Origin: Pterois miles | Taxonomy: Eukaryota > Chordata > Actinopteri > Perciformes > Scorpaenidae | NCBI GenBank assembly: GCA_947000775.1 | Contig: CAMQGK010000638.1 | Coordinates: forward strand, 17,914,501 to 17,978,500 | Reading direction: 5' to 3' | DNA length: 64,000 bases | Part shown: one piece after another, positions 35,608 through 47,596 of the stretch | How positions within the stretch are numbered: position 1 is the first letter of the stretch | How the letters are laid out: each line of letters opens with the position of its first letter | Position numbers and translations under genes: made by a program | Notes under the pieces: generated by a model | Databases searched by the model: none | Told to the model about the DNA's origin: nothing | The model's input: only the letters and a program-made list of their open reading frames with translations

Positions 35608-36470
35608 TCTTCTTTGTGTGTTTACAATCCTTCAGCAGTGGACAGATGTTGTATGTAGATGGTCTGTGTATTTCTGAATTCATCCAACCATCCTTCCATC
35701 TTTAACCACTCTGTGACTTTTCTGTTGTCATTTAGATTTTATATTTTTGCCCTTCATCCTTTTTTGTTATATATTTGTCCTCATTCTTTCATTCACTTCC
35801 ATCAATTCACCTTCATTCTACTTATCAAGGTTTACTACTCTCCTTTGACAAGGCACTTTCACTCAGCAGTGCCTGTCAGCCTTGATATTGCCTTCAAACG
35901 GTTCGTGTTTACACAGATTACACCAAGTTTAGATTCACTGCTGCTTGTTCTGATGATTCTTCTTAACATATGCACTGATAATGCATGCTGAATATTGTTT
36001 TGCCCTGCATGTGGCCAGCTGCCAGGGACGTTTCTCATAATGAAACCGTGTGATCGATAGCCACATTTAATGAATGCTTTTTCATTTTACTTGAGAAACA
36101 AGAGATCTTTGAGACGCAGCAACACATGCATTACAGATTAGGTGTGATCCTGGTGTAAAACGTGTCTGCATCCATCCATCTAAAGGGGCCATTACTGAAT
36201 CCATTCATCCAGCCATCAATCCAGCCTTATAGAAATTCAGTCATCCACCTCTGTTTCCTTCCCTAGCCCCCTCTGCGCCCCTTTGGTGGGTGCCAGTGGG
36301 AGTGGTCTGCCCTTGATCTGCTCTCTGAACAAACAGCCTGGTAAACATCATGAAACATTTAGAGGAGGCAGAGCAGCCTTCTCTCTAATTCACACTGGCA
36401 ACCCGGAGATGCACAAAAACAGCTGCCCACAAAGCTCGCCCCAGCAGTGGGGCTGCAGTTAATGTGTGCA
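35608..36470. other. Unassigned DNA
   Basis: No gene supported. The frame at 35659-35991 is Phe/Leu/His-rich with no domain. Confidence 0.4.
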
Positions 36471-36474
36471 CATA

Positions 36475-37293
36475 CAGTCCCTCCCCTAAACTACTGGAGC
36501 AGTGAGGCCAGTTCCTTTATTTTTGCTGAACACTGAAAACATTTCGGTTTGACATCAAAAGATGAAAATCAGACAAGAGGTCATTATTTCAGCTTCTATT
36601 TCCAGATATTTACATCTAGCACCTTTTGTTTGAACCCACCCATTTTTCAGTGAGAGCTGTCTAAGGAAGAACATCAAGCAATTTTGAAGCTGAGAGAAGA
36701 TGGGAAATCAATCAGAGCTATTGCACAAACATTGTCCATAGCCAGTATAACTATTTGGAACATCCTGAGAAGAAAGAAACCACCTGTGTACTGAGCAACA
36801 GACGTCAAACCGGTAAACCAAGGGAAACATCAGCAGTTGATGACACAAACACTGTGAGAGCTGTAAAGAAAAACCCGAAAACAACTGTCAGTGATATCAC
36901 CAACAACCTCCAGAGGGCAGGAGTGAAGGTATCGCAATCCACCGTTCACAGAAGACTTCAGAAACAAAAGTACAGAGGCTACACCAGAAGATGAGAACCA
37001 CAAATTAGCAAAAAGAAGAGGAACGTCAGATTGGAATTAGCCAAAAGTACAGCGACGAGGCTCAAAAGTTCTGGGACCAAGTTTTCTGGACTGATGAGGC
37101 AAAGATGAACCTTTACTAAAGTGATGGAAAGGCTAATATGTGGTGAAAGAAAGGATCTGATCATGATCCCAAACACACAAGCTCCTCTGTGAAACACAGT
37201 GGAGGTAAAGTCATGGTCAAGTCAAACCCAAATGTTTTCAGTGTACAACAGAAATAAATGAATTGGTCTCACTGTTCCAGTAGTTTGGGACTG
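36475..37293 (+). mobile_element. Tc1/mariner element, internally deleted
   Basis: Inverted ends of about 80 bp: CAGTCCCTCCCCTAAACTAC at the left, and the reverse complement of the right end begins CAGTCCCAAACTACTGGAAC. TA duplications flank both sides (36473-36474, 37294-37295). Inside is a broken transposase. A helix-turn-helix-like LREDGKSIRAIAQTLSI (around 36690-36740) is followed, in another frame, by VSQSTVHRRLQKQKYRGYTRR (around 36928-36990). Then comes FWDQVFWTDEAK, holding the first catalytic Asp region (around 37069-37105). The rest of the DDE domain is deleted, with sequence jumping to the SVKHSGGK region and then the right TIR. At about 820 bp it is much shorter than a full Tc1 (about 1.3-1.6 kb). 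Not autonomous. Confidence 0.92.
36755..36994 (+). pseudogene. Tc1 transposase N-terminal remnant
   Basis: An open frame of 79 codons; from about codon 15 (GKPRETSAVDD) it aligns with the paired-like DNA-binding region of Tc1 transposases and ends at a premature stop after YRGYTRR. The preceding helix-turn-helix half lies in another frame, so at least one frameshift separates them. Confidence 0.85.
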
Positions 37294-37295
37294 TA

Positions 37296-37685
37296 TGTAC
37301 TGTCTTTGCATTTATTGTGAATGTGTGCATGAAGACTGAGCATGGATTTATGTGCATTCATGTGAGTGATGCTGTCAGCCTCCAAAAATTGCGTTCCCAT
37401 ACAACGAAACTACTTTGTCAATTATGTTTCGAGGGAAACCTAATTTCTCCTGGATTACATTTGTATTTTATGTATAGTATCACAAATACGTTTCTAATCA
37501 TAGTCTGTGGACGTCCTCATAGGGTGGAGATCAGGGTGGATGCGCGGGACAAACAAACACAGGACACCCAGGAGACCGCTGTCAGTGTCCTATGTGAAAC
37601 CAAAAATCTATTTGTCTGTAATTTACCGGATCTTATGCTATCTAGTTATGTAATATTGGGTGTAGTAGCCACCTACTGATCCATA
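37296..37685. other. Unassigned DNA
   Basis: The 120-residue frame at 37317-37679 has no recognised domain and continues into repeat Q; I do not call it a gene. Confidence 0.35.
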
Positions 37686-37688
37686 CCT

Positions 37689-37745
37689 GTGGTGCTTATA
37701 GCGACTGATAGCAGCTATTTAATAGCCTGACAATAGTCTAATTGT
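37689..37745 (+). repeat. Short dispersed repeat Q, copy 2
   Basis: Matches 2705-2755 ('ggtgcttatag', 'tatttaata', 'cctgaca', 'agtctaat') in the same order. Confidence 0.55.
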
Positions 37746-37764
37746 TTTTTTTGTAGGAGACAGG

Positions 37765-37841
37765 GTGTATGTGTGTGTGTGTGTGCACGTGTGTACGTAC
37801 ATGCATGCGTATGTACGTGCGTGTGTGCATGTGTATATATA
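37765..37841. repeat. 77-bp perfectly alternating purine/pyrimidine tract
   Basis: From G37765 to A37841 every step alternates purine and pyrimidine, mixing GT, AC, GC and AT steps ('gtgcacgtgtgtacgtacat' within). This is strong Z-DNA-type sequence and contains several palindromes such as GTACGTAC and ATGCAT. Confidence 0.95.
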
Positions 37842-38440
37842 AGGGCTCATATACAATAAGTGCTTTTTATACCACAAATATCCAAGACAAAGTCAGAGGT
37901 CTTTGCTTTGAGAGAATCACACTCTGCACTGTAGAATGAATTGGCATATCCGTGTAGATTAACATATTTGGCAAGTGCCTTGTAGGGAGGGAGGAAAACA
38001 AATGAACGGATTAGAATCACAACTCACTCAGCTGGAGGTCTGAGTCAATGCCTCGTACAGAACAAAACCCTCCTCACTGATTCCTTCTAACTCTGGCACA
38101 GGAGACCGTCTTGTGCTCAACATTTATAGTTATTTGTAAAACTGGATTGCCTCAGTGGCTGGGTAAATGGAGCAAAGCTGCCTTGAGATCTCACCTGCAT
38201 GCAAACACCACAAATTTTTGTACCTCCCTCAAGCCTGCAGACATTTATGTCTTGTCAAAGCACAATGTCCCAATAACAGCTTTCCCTGGCTTCTGTTGTA
38301 CAATCTAATTCCAGATGTGTTCCAAAAAATGGCGGTGGTGTTTTTCCCTCAAAATCAATAAGTTGATTACCTGGAAATACAAGTTTTCTGAAGGCCATAT
38401 TTTGAGCCAGTGGACAGTTTTCTCTGCTCTTTCCTGTCTT
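37842..38440. other. Unassigned DNA
   Basis: No gene or repeat recognised. Confidence 0.35.
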
Positions 38441-38444
38441 TTTC

Positions 38445-38600
38445 ACGGTGAAATAGCCATTAAAATCAATGAATAATGAATTAAGGCATGCAGCCTCTTA
38501 CTCCCGTTAATAAAATGTTGCGAGCAGAACAGCTTATTCAGTAATGTCACGCGTAATTAGCCGTGCTGCCTAGACCACCTTCATGCAGTAATCTTTGGAG
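38445..38600. other. AT-rich repeat-poor segment with homeodomain-like words
   Basis: 'ccattaaaatcaatgaataa', 'gttaataaaatg' and 'cgcgtaattagccgtg' offer several TAAT cores in about 150 bases. Resembles a conserved noncoding element in style; conservation untested. Confidence 0.25.
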
Positions 38601-39422
38601 GCCTGACCTGCATTCTGTTTCTCTTTTTTTCTCTCCCTCCCTCCCATCCTTCGCCCATCTCCATCACAGATCTTCCTCTGATTTTCTCTTTCCCCGTCTC
38701 TTCTCTACTGTTTAGCTTGTTTGGTTTTGTTCTGAGATCATAAAACAAGAAAATCCCTTCAAGTGTGCGGCTCAAAGGACATACGCATTCACGTGTGCGC
38801 AGAAACGCACAGTTCTCACATGAAAGCGACAAACAAGCGTGAGTGGGTGAGCACTTGCGATGATAATAGGCCCCCATGTCGCGCAGACTCCCATGTGGTG
38901 TGGCAAATTATTTACTCTGTGAATTTTTGAAAATGTACATATGCGGGCACACACGCCATATCAAGGCCCTATAATCTCTTTTCAAATCAAAAGATCTGAG
39001 AATAGTGACAATGCCTGAGCAAAATAGAATAAAACGACTTTGGTTGTGTATCAGTTGACCGTTGCAGCAGCGCTGTGTGGGCTTCAGTGTAAGCCACAGC
39101 GAGGCAGATACTTACACTACGATCAATACTACTAGGCCCTGTTAGGAGGGAATCGATCAGCTTAGGACTTGATGTGGAACAGTCTCTTTCTCTCTATATC
39201 TCTCTCTTTCTCTGTCTTTCTCTATTTGCCCTTTCTCTGTTCTCCGTCATTGATCTCAGGCAGTGATAGCGAACATATCTTCTCTGTCGGGGTGAAGAGG
39301 TCAATGCTAAACCCTCTGGGACTCTTAATGACCAGAACAATGTGAGGGAAGACGGGCGGCAGAGAATAACCGGTCTTTATGTCAGGCGTTCTAACTTGAG
39401 CAAGCTACACACACTGAAGACA
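38601..39422. other. Unassigned DNA with CT-rich patches
   Basis: CT-rich at about 38620-38700 and 39181-39240. No gene supported. Confidence 0.4.
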
Positions 39423-39738
39423 CACTGTGTAAATGGTAAATGGACGTTCATTTATATAGCGCTTTTCTAGTCTTCTGACAGCTCAAAGCACTGTACACTA
39501 CACGTCAGCATTCACCCATTCACACCCACATTCACACACTGATGACAGAGGTTGCTAAGGTGCCAACTTTGCCCATCAGGATCTAATCGAAACAGTAACA
39601 CACCAATGGCTATGCCTTCGGGAGCAATTTTGAGGTTAAGTGTCTTGCTCAAGGACACGTCGAACCTCCAGCCTTCTGATTGGTGGATGACCTGACCTAA
39701 CCTGCTCTACCCTCTGAGCCACAGCCGCCCCACTGTGT
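39423..39738 (-). mobile_element. tRNA-derived SINE (family B) with 8-bp target duplication
   Basis: The SINE body is 39431-39730. CACTGTGT flanks it exactly on both sides (39423-39430 and 39731-39738). On minus, the head GGGCGGCTGTGGCTCAGAGG contains the A box, and GGAGGTTCGACGTG contains the B box. The 3' end reads AGCGCTATATAAATGAACGT then CATTTACCATTT. The clean duplication and intact boxes suggest a relatively young copy. Confidence 0.85.
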
Positions 39739-40455
39739 CCTTGTTGAGGCATGCTTCCGTTCACTGCAGAAGATTTGATGTTGGGCACCCAGCGAAGACT
39801 TCATGTTGGGCAATATAACCTGTTGACCTCACTGCAGCAAAGGGCTGGGCTGAGGCTGGCTCCTCCACAGTGGGGTCTAGCTAATCTTAACTAATTGCGA
39901 GGACCACTGATGCATATGAAAGAGAGAGAGAGGGAGGACATGAGAGAGAGCACACAGACAGATGCCAAATGAAAGACACTATCCTGCTGCTGTTACTAGC
40001 CTACACCTTGATGAAAGACTAAGAAATTTAACCCACATTCTGCAATACTCGATGTGTTTCAACAAGAGGAGGAATGTTGATGCGTGTTTACAACTGAAAA
40101 AAAGTATATAAATACATCTGTCTTCACTGGTCGTGTAATATATCTTGTTTTACTTGTGCTTTACTCATATAACTGTAACCTGAAGCATCTTTTTGACTTT
40201 GAGTTTGTTTTGTTCCAACTTGCGAGTGTAAGTTGATTTTGTGTTGGGCTGTGAGCTGTGAGTACACAGAGGTACTATGATTGAACTCATGTTGTGTAGA
40301 CTCTGACGGGGGATTATGGCTGCTACTGTTGTGCTGCTGATGTTATGTGTCACAGTTTCATTTTTTGGTTTCATTTAAAAAGACATCGAGGTTCTTGACA
40401 TGCAGTGAGAACACAAGCTAAAAGATGAATTAGGCACTCCCAGATTGAGTTGCTA
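39739..40455. other. Unassigned DNA
   Basis: No gene or repeat recognised. Confidence 0.35.
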
Positions 40456-40459
40456 GAGT

Positions 40460-40695
40460 CCCAAATTGATCTCATGGGAAGTAAATAGCATGACATTTTA
40501 AGGACATTCCATGTGTCCTGATAGCATGTTTTGGGCTTATCGTGTGTCATTTCTTGCCACTTGGTTAAAGATGTGAGGCAGCTTTTAGCCACACTGTTAC
40601 CGTGAAACGGACGGTTTATGTTTAGGCAACAAAACCACTCGGTTTAGGAAAAACATCATGGTTGGGTTTAAAATAAGTATGTAAATTAAGTCCCA
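40460..40695 (+). repeat. Dispersed repeat R, copy 3
   Basis: 'gatctcatgggaagtaaata', 'tttaggcaacaaaaccactc', 'aacatcatggttgggttta' and 'aaaataagtatgtaaa' match R copies at 21425 and 22645. Confidence 0.65.
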
Positions 40696-40990
40696 CCCTG
40701 CCTCCCATTTTTTCACCCTTTTTTTTCCTCTGTCTAGCTCTGAGGATATTGTATTCATGGGGATGTTTACATTGTAGTCAGTACAGACTATATGGCTTGA
40801 AATGATATATGATATGGCACAAGCAAAAACGGTGTTGTTATTGCACACAAAATGGGTTCACAAATTTCTGTGGCATTCATATGCCATTTCGTGAGGCCAG
40901 TCTAAGAGTCCTGTTGTTCAGGAGTATTTGTATTGTTTGTTGATGAAGCCTGTGCAGTAGGTTTAAGGAAAACTCATGATGGCACCATAG
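40696..40990. other. Unassigned DNA
   Basis: Contains a short R-like piece near 40850-40900 ('ggcattcatatgccattt'). Nothing else. Confidence 0.35.
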
Positions 40991-40992
40991 AT

Positions 40993-41528
40993 TATATAAG
41001 AAGTGGACGTAGTCACTGTGATGTCACCCATTGGTTTGTGGACTGTAGTTTTGAAACCTGGAGATGAGCATTTAGGCCATCGCCATGCTTTTTTCCAACC
41101 AGAAGTGACACAAGAGGGTGGAGCTAAGTACAATGGAACACTGATTCAGATATTTTTAGGTGACCAAAAAGATTATAACTAACTTTCATGAACTCAAAGC
41201 ACACTGTGAAAAGGTTAAAGTTCTACGACAAAAACGCAGATAACAAGCCGACGCTGTGGTAGTGACCTGTCATTCACAAGGTAGTCACACCCTAAAGCAT
41301 ACCTTGCCATAATTTACTGAACGACTAAATGACGACTTAGACCATAAACTCGTGTTTACAATGTTTACTGAGGTGATAAATCAAGTGAAAACTAGGATCA
41401 TTTTCTCATAAACTTCTACACAGTCAGACTTCTTTTTGCAACCAGAGGAGTCGCCCCCTGCTGGCTTAAGCTGGTTTAAGACACTTCAGCACTAGCTTCA
41501 CTTTTCAGACCCTGGAGTTACCCACTGG
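40993..41528 (-). repeat. Mid-repetitive element MX, copy 2 (inverted)
   Basis: Begins with the reverse complement of the MX right end ('atataagaagtggacgtagt') and ends with 'ccagaggagtcgccccctgc' and 'cacttttcagaccctggagt'. It has the full set of landmarks in inverted order relative to copy 1 (11390), without the LINE insertion of copy 3. About 536 bp. Confidence 0.8.
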
Positions 41529-42290
41529 TTGGTACTATTATTGTCTCTGCAAGGAAAATGGGTTAAAAAATGGCGAGATCAACAGATCTTCTCATTCTCC
41601 AAGGGAAAGTTTTGCCCACTGGGGCCCAGACAACGTCTACATCCAACATGTAGACGATACACCTAGCATGATATTCACAATCTGTTGAGAAACTACAGGT
41701 AATTGAAATCAACCCTGCTATGTCTTAGCAGCACAAATGCACTTTTCCAAGATTCAGAATAGATTAGAAGATCAGAGAAAGAGATGGAGTCTCGTCAGAT
41801 AAATGCATAAATGAGCTCTTGCCACACAGGGCTGATATTTTTGAGGGATTAGGCAAAGGGGGTTAATCACAGATTTTTGTGTTTTTCCTCCAAAACATCT
41901 TTACCACTTTACTTGAAAAGCCTGAGGCAGAGGCAGCATGATGCCTGAGCTTGTCTGCCCTGGAGACTCTCCTTTTCAGTGTCAGTTATAAAAATAAGAA
42001 TGAATTTTGGCCACTATTGTAAAATAAAAGGAAAGGAGAGAAAAATGTAGTTTGCTAGTCTGTCTAACCCACTTTTAAATCCTGTCTGTTATGCCCTGAC
42101 ACACAGCAGTCTGACAGAAATGAAAAGACATGGCAACATAAGATATGGCAGTGTGCAGTTTGCTTTTCTGACAACAGCTAAATAATTAACTGACAAGTAG
42201 CTTCTTTTGATGCAGTGTAGACTTCTTCTGAATATGTTTACTAAATACACACAGGACATTTATATTACCCATTATTTATATATATATAGT
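41529..42290. other. Unassigned DNA
   Basis: No gene or repeat recognised. Confidence 0.35.
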
Positions 42291-42293
42291 TTA

Positions 42294-43316
42294 TAGGGCT
42301 GCCCTCTCTTAGTCGACTAAGATTTCTTTAATTGATTAGTCATTTTTCATGCTGAATGTCTTACTATAAGAAACCTATGTGCTCTCTGTTAAACACAAGA
42401 TTTAAAGTGGTGCTTTTGTGTGATTGTGGACTAATGCGCTGTTCAGTCCTGGCATTAACATTAGACCTGGATGATCTGATCACAAGTAGACAGCTCTAAG
42501 TACAGGCGTGAACGCACTCAAGATGCACTGAGAACACACTGAGATCCAGTCACTCAGACCACATTCAGAGGTGGGCTGAGCGACATATGGCCACATTCTT
42601 TTAGTAATGTGTACACAAATGTGTCCTGGGCCACAATGATGGACCGCCCACTCAACTCTCATCCCGCTGGGATCCGTGGGTCTCTGCTCCTTAGGTGAAT
42701 AGACCTGGAGACACAAGCTTGTCTGCCTCACATCATGGAAACATCTTCTGTGCTCTACCGTATCCTGTCGATACAACTGTATTTTCTTAAAATACATCTT
42801 ATCTATAGGCTACATATCTACAGACTATCAGACTAGACATGCAAGGTGCATTATAGCATACTGTTGGAGATGTGTTGGTGTTTTTGTTTCAGTGCTTTGC
42901 ACAAAGCTGATGCCCACTAGCTCTCACTCATCCCTGGCTCTTTGAAGCTCTGTACCCCACTGTTTCCTGGTAAAGGCCACATTGTCGGAGGTTCCCCGGG
43001 ACTGCCGGTACAATAACCTGATATTTTGATGTTAATAAAATGTACCCAAATTCACAAATATGTAGGATATTACTACTGAAAGTCATGTAATATTACGTTA
43101 CAACGCCTTCTGTATTAGCTATGTGTTTATCTGCATATTTAGTGGGGAAGTGAGATCGGGTCACAAGTAGTCACTCAAGACGCATGTGGCGATGCATTCT
43201 TATGCCAGGTACAAACAGTTACTTAAAGCTGTTCCCTTGTGTTCAGATCACTCAGGATGCATGTTGATGCCTGGTCTGAACAGGGACTGAGAATTTCTTT
43301 CATCAGGTCAGCCTTA
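42294..43316. mobile_element. Candidate hAT-like nonautonomous element
   Basis: The left end TAGGGCTGCCC and the right end GGTCAGCCTTA (inverse complement TAAGGCTGACC) agree at most positions, and both ends carry 'ttagtcgact'. The interior ('ctggatgatctgatcacaag', 'cactcagaccacattcagag', 'actcatcccgct...') looks like a known fish repeat and may be a separate insertion. No matching 8-bp flanks were found, so the borders are uncertain. Confidence 0.35.
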
Positions 43317-43685
43317 GTCGACTGTAAAATGTGTAAGATAGATGCCTCGTCTGCTGCACACCATACGTATATGGGTAAAAATAAATTAACCTGAATCTGG
43401 AATTAATGCAGAAGACAAAGAAAGGTGATTTGAGATTGAGAGCTTGTGTAACATGGTGACAAAAGAGAGATGTGACGTTTGTCTTGAAGACCTGAGGCTC
43501 TTGCATAGTTTATATCAGCACTGGTTATACTGTAACATATGCACAGCGCATCATGTTTCACTTTGTATGTATTGCAGTCATAGAATTGCATGGACAAAAT
43601 ATACAGTTACCCTGAAAGGAGGATAGCCGTACCTCCTTCCTGTTTGTGTACCCATCACTGTCCAACTCAAGTTTTCACTCTTGTG
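43317..43685. other. Unassigned DNA
   Basis: No gene or repeat recognised. Confidence 0.35.
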
Positions 43686-43689
43686 CAGG

Positions 43690-44130
43690 ATCCATCATTA
43701 CGGTGGAGAAATTGGGTGAACCTGCAGCCATCTGATGCTTTGCATCGGTGGACCTGATGATAACATGCTCCAAAAACAAACCTGTTCTAATGATCTCTCA
43801 AATGTTAGAAGTTTTAATGTGTGCTGAAGCTAATTAGCCATGGATGTGGTGGATTGCTGTTGAGATAACAAGCCTGGAAGGGATAGCACAGGGCCACCGT
43901 CTGAGCCCTATGTTAATGAGCCAACACTTTCATTAAACCTGCCACCATTGGCTGTCAGAAGTTTCCTGAACTCCTGGTGTGTTTCGTTTACCTGGCGGAC
44001 AGTTCGATTAGCCTAAAAGCCTCCAACTCAGGGCTGATTTACATTTCCACTGTCTGGTTTTTGGGGCTGTAGACCAGGATTAAACCTCTCAGATGTGCAG
44101 TAGGTAATTGTGCTTCTAAATCTTCCCACC
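43690..44130. other. Repeat-poor segment, possible conserved noncoding element
   Basis: About 440 bases with no shared repeats, no microsatellite, and several homeodomain- and forkhead-like words ('gaagctaattagccatgg', 'tgttaatgagcc'). No open reading frame of note. Conservation untested. Confidence 0.25.
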
Positions 44131-46560
44131 TAGAGGATGCAAACACTCCTTACTAGCAACTTTTTTTCACATTCAGGTAGAGTTTGGGGCCCCTATAGGG
44201 TTAACTGAGCAGATATAATCGACACAGACAGCACTGAGGTTACAGCTGAGATACACAACGCTGATATTGCTCACATTGATTTGATTATAAACACCCCATG
44301 GTTAAGCATGCGCAGCATGAAGCATGCTGATATTGATTCAGTCAGACACTTGCTGTGGTATGTGTTTCGTATGTGCTTTATGAGCTGCAGTAATTAGCTA
44401 CAGAGCCACTGGAAGATATGCAGATGCAGCACCATCCTCTTTATATTGCCTTGTAAAACTCTTTGCTTCTGCTGGTGCAAGTCGGCATGTGCTGTTGCAT
44501 GCTAAGATATGCAGTATGTGTGTCTTTGGGATGTACAATTTAGCCAGGATAAACTATCTGAGCTGATAAACAGAGGGAAAAGTCTTGGGTGATGCTAAAT
44601 GGTAATATGTATTCCAGGTCTGTCTCTGTAATCTCTTAAAGTGCAGTTTTGCATTCGAAAGCAGATTGCATGCCCATGCAGCCCCTGGGCAATTAGGAGG
44701 CAAGTGTCAGCCGTCGACCTTGGCCAAGTCTTAATGCTCCTTTGACCGTCTCCAGCCCTTGAACTAAAGACATCACTTCCTGAGTCCTCAGAGACGGCAA
44801 AGTAAAGAGGGCTTTTTTTTTTTTTTTTTTTGCAGAGCTGCTTGGCTCTCTTGCACATCTGCCATAATAAATAGATTAACTTCAAGTACTGATGGAAGGC
44901 AGTGCACCTCAGAGGAAAGTTTGTTTACCCCTGTGAGCTACCAGCAGGGGTATTACCGATAAGTATCCTGAAAGTGAAGTATCTGTTTCTACCGGCCTCA
45001 CATGCTGTCCAACCAGTGTTGGATGGGAAATGGGAGCATAACAAAGGTTCGGTTCCAACAGAAATATTAGCTACTGACAAAAACTTACTTTATATGAGCT
45101 TCTTTTATAATCTAAACTAATAAAATCAGCCTTAGCTGTACTTTCCACAGAGTGCTAATTAGCAAATACCAAAACACTAAAGCAAGTGGGTATAATAACG
45201 CAGGAAATGAAAGCAAATAATGGCTGGAAAAGGTGAGGCTATTGGGATCATTAACATTTTCTTGAGACTTATTATAAATTACGAAGAATTACAATATACA
45301 ACCAAGAATATATTCACTTACACAAAAATGAACTCTCTTCTCACATTTCCTGTTTGTGTCAGTAGGAATATTGGTGTATATTCTTTATATTGTAGCGGTA
45401 ATTATCACATCTCAGGAATATGAACAACAAGCCAATAAGCGCTCAGTCGTCAGTAAGTGTGTGTTCTGGACAGCACAATGTTGACACAGTGTTGTGGAGA
45501 CTCCAGCAGAGGCTTGTCGGCTCAACGGCTGCACAGGTGTAGTCAGGTACAAATTTGAATAGAATACCATAATGTGAACATCAGGAATGAAATGAATAAC
45601 ATACAGTATGCCCACGCGCACGTACATATCCTTTACATGTAAAAACAGCATGACAGAGCTACACATTTCAATTAAACAGAGTAACATGATATGGGGGCAA
45701 GCAGTGTTTCTGATTGAGTTAGAAGAGAGTCTGAACAAGAACTTTATTTAATGTGGAGAATACATTTGGCATGCTGTGAGACTCAAGTTAATTATATGCA
45801 GCGTGTTTGGGAAACCTGGCAGGAAGAAAACCTTCCCTTTCAAGAAGTCCTGGAGGCAGCCAGCTCCCATAAACTTCTGAATAACGTGGCCTGCTGATCA
45901 TGTGTCCACACATGCTTCCTGGCTGAGTAGGAGGAGTACACCAACTCTTTCCAGACTCTAATGGAAAACTACTGCTACAGCTACTGTATTTCCTCCACAA
46001 ATTTTTGGTCTCTCTCCCTCTTTGTGTCTCTTTGTATCTCTCCCCCATCTCTCCCTCTTTCTTATTAGCCTGTGTCAGCATATTCCACAGACCCTCCCCC
46101 ACACCCCCTTTCTCTGCCTTTCAGACCTTTCTTCTAGACGGAAAGACTGAGAGGGAGGGAGGGAAATGATGCTGGAATATCTGTCAGTCGGCCAAATAGG
46201 GTCTACATGCTTGTCATCGTGGCGCAGGATGTGGTATACATAATCTCCCTCTTCATGTCTTTCTTTTTTTCCTCAATCCTCCTTCCCCATCTCCCTCAGT
46301 AACTATTTTTCGCTCTTTTCTTTATGGATCCCATTCCTTCTCTTTATTGTGCTCTATTTTGTGCTTCCCCCTGATGTCACAACGGGCAATTTAGACTTTA
46401 GTAATGTATTATGGCGTGTCACTCCCGTCTTAAATCCGAATTGCGGTAGTCTGTGTGTGGCGATGTTGTAACCTAAGTTGCCAGTTTGCTGCAGCAGTGG
46501 GAGTCTGACTTTATTCCATGGCTTATTGCAGCAATAATGCAGACCAGCAAGCTGAAGAGC
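44131..46560. other. Unassigned DNA
   Basis: Contains a T run (about 44813-44831) and a CT-rich patch (46010-46050). Frames at 44595-44885 and 45412-45738 (minus) have no domain. No gene supported. Confidence 0.4.

Positions 46561-46563
<3 letters not shown>

Positions 46564-46614
<51 letters not shown>
46564..46614. repeat. (CA)n microsatellite, about 25 units
   Basis: Uninterrupted CA for 51 bases. The Thr/His or Cys/Val-rich frames across it are not genes. Confidence 0.98.
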
Positions 46615-46616
<2 letters not shown>

Positions 46617-47590
46617 TTTTATTCATGCTAAGCTGAGGCCTTGGTTACATTATCCATCAACAAGAGCTGGTGTTGGGTATTAAGCCAATTTACTGGTACA
46701 CACCAGTGTACCGAGGCTTTTAATGACTATCAAAGTAGGAGTGCCTCGCACTAATTCAGCTCTGTGTGCTTGGCTGTGTTTTGTGCGACTGCCCGTCTAT
46801 ATAAGCATGTGTGGCTATCTCTTTCCTCATTGACTGACTGATTTATATCAGCACTCATGCTTGAAATAGAATCCACTCCTCTGTCTGCAGTGAAGATGCA
46901 GAGACTCGTCGAGTGTGTGTGTGTGTCAGATTTCCAGCACTGCGTGCGTAAAGGTTCACTGACTGCAACTCTAAGGTGAATGCAAAACAACAAAAAAAAA
47001 AGACTCTTTCTTTCCTCACCCACACCCCGACCAAGCTAAACCTAACCAACACCCACCCACCCATCCCATCCTTCCCCCTCTCTCAGTGCTCCCTTGCTTC
47101 CCCATCCCTCATCCTCTTAGGAGAGCACGGGAGCATGCAGTGGAAATAACAGAGCCAATAAAGACACTGCCAGAATCCATCCACTCCCTGCGTCTCACAT
47201 AGTTGCTGAGGGAGAGAAAGAGTGGTGGGGTTGTTGGAGAGGGGAATAAGGGAGGGGCGAAGAGAGAAAAGTCCAACATGGCTACAGCTATGGTGGAGGA
47301 GAGGATGCAGGAGGTGTGGGCTTGGGAGAAGATGAATGAGGGAGGATGGAGGAGGAGGGCAGAGTAAAATGAAGATGGAGGGGCTTGGATAGTGGGACGA
47401 TAATTCTTGGAGGGAGCATGCACACACATATATGGACCCCCCCTCCACTGATACCTCTTGTTCCTGTACCTGTTCTGGTCCTGGAGTACCCCCTAGAGGG
47501 CTTTGCAACAGGTGCATTTTTTTCCAGTTTCGCACCACTTGAGACTTTTATGTTTGTTAGCAACCAGTAGGCAACTTTTTCATCTGAAAA
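46615..47590. other. Unassigned DNA with purine-rich patch
   Basis: Purine-rich at about 47210-47370. The minus frames 47083-47538, 47109-47429 and 47288-47563 overlap each other and are Ser/Pro/Leu-rich low-complexity translations. Confidence 0.4.
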
Positions 47591-47596
47591 ACAAAG

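Noticed and set aside
47083..47563. Three overlapping minus frames
   Set aside because: Ser/Pro/Leu low-complexity translations of a purine-rich stretch.
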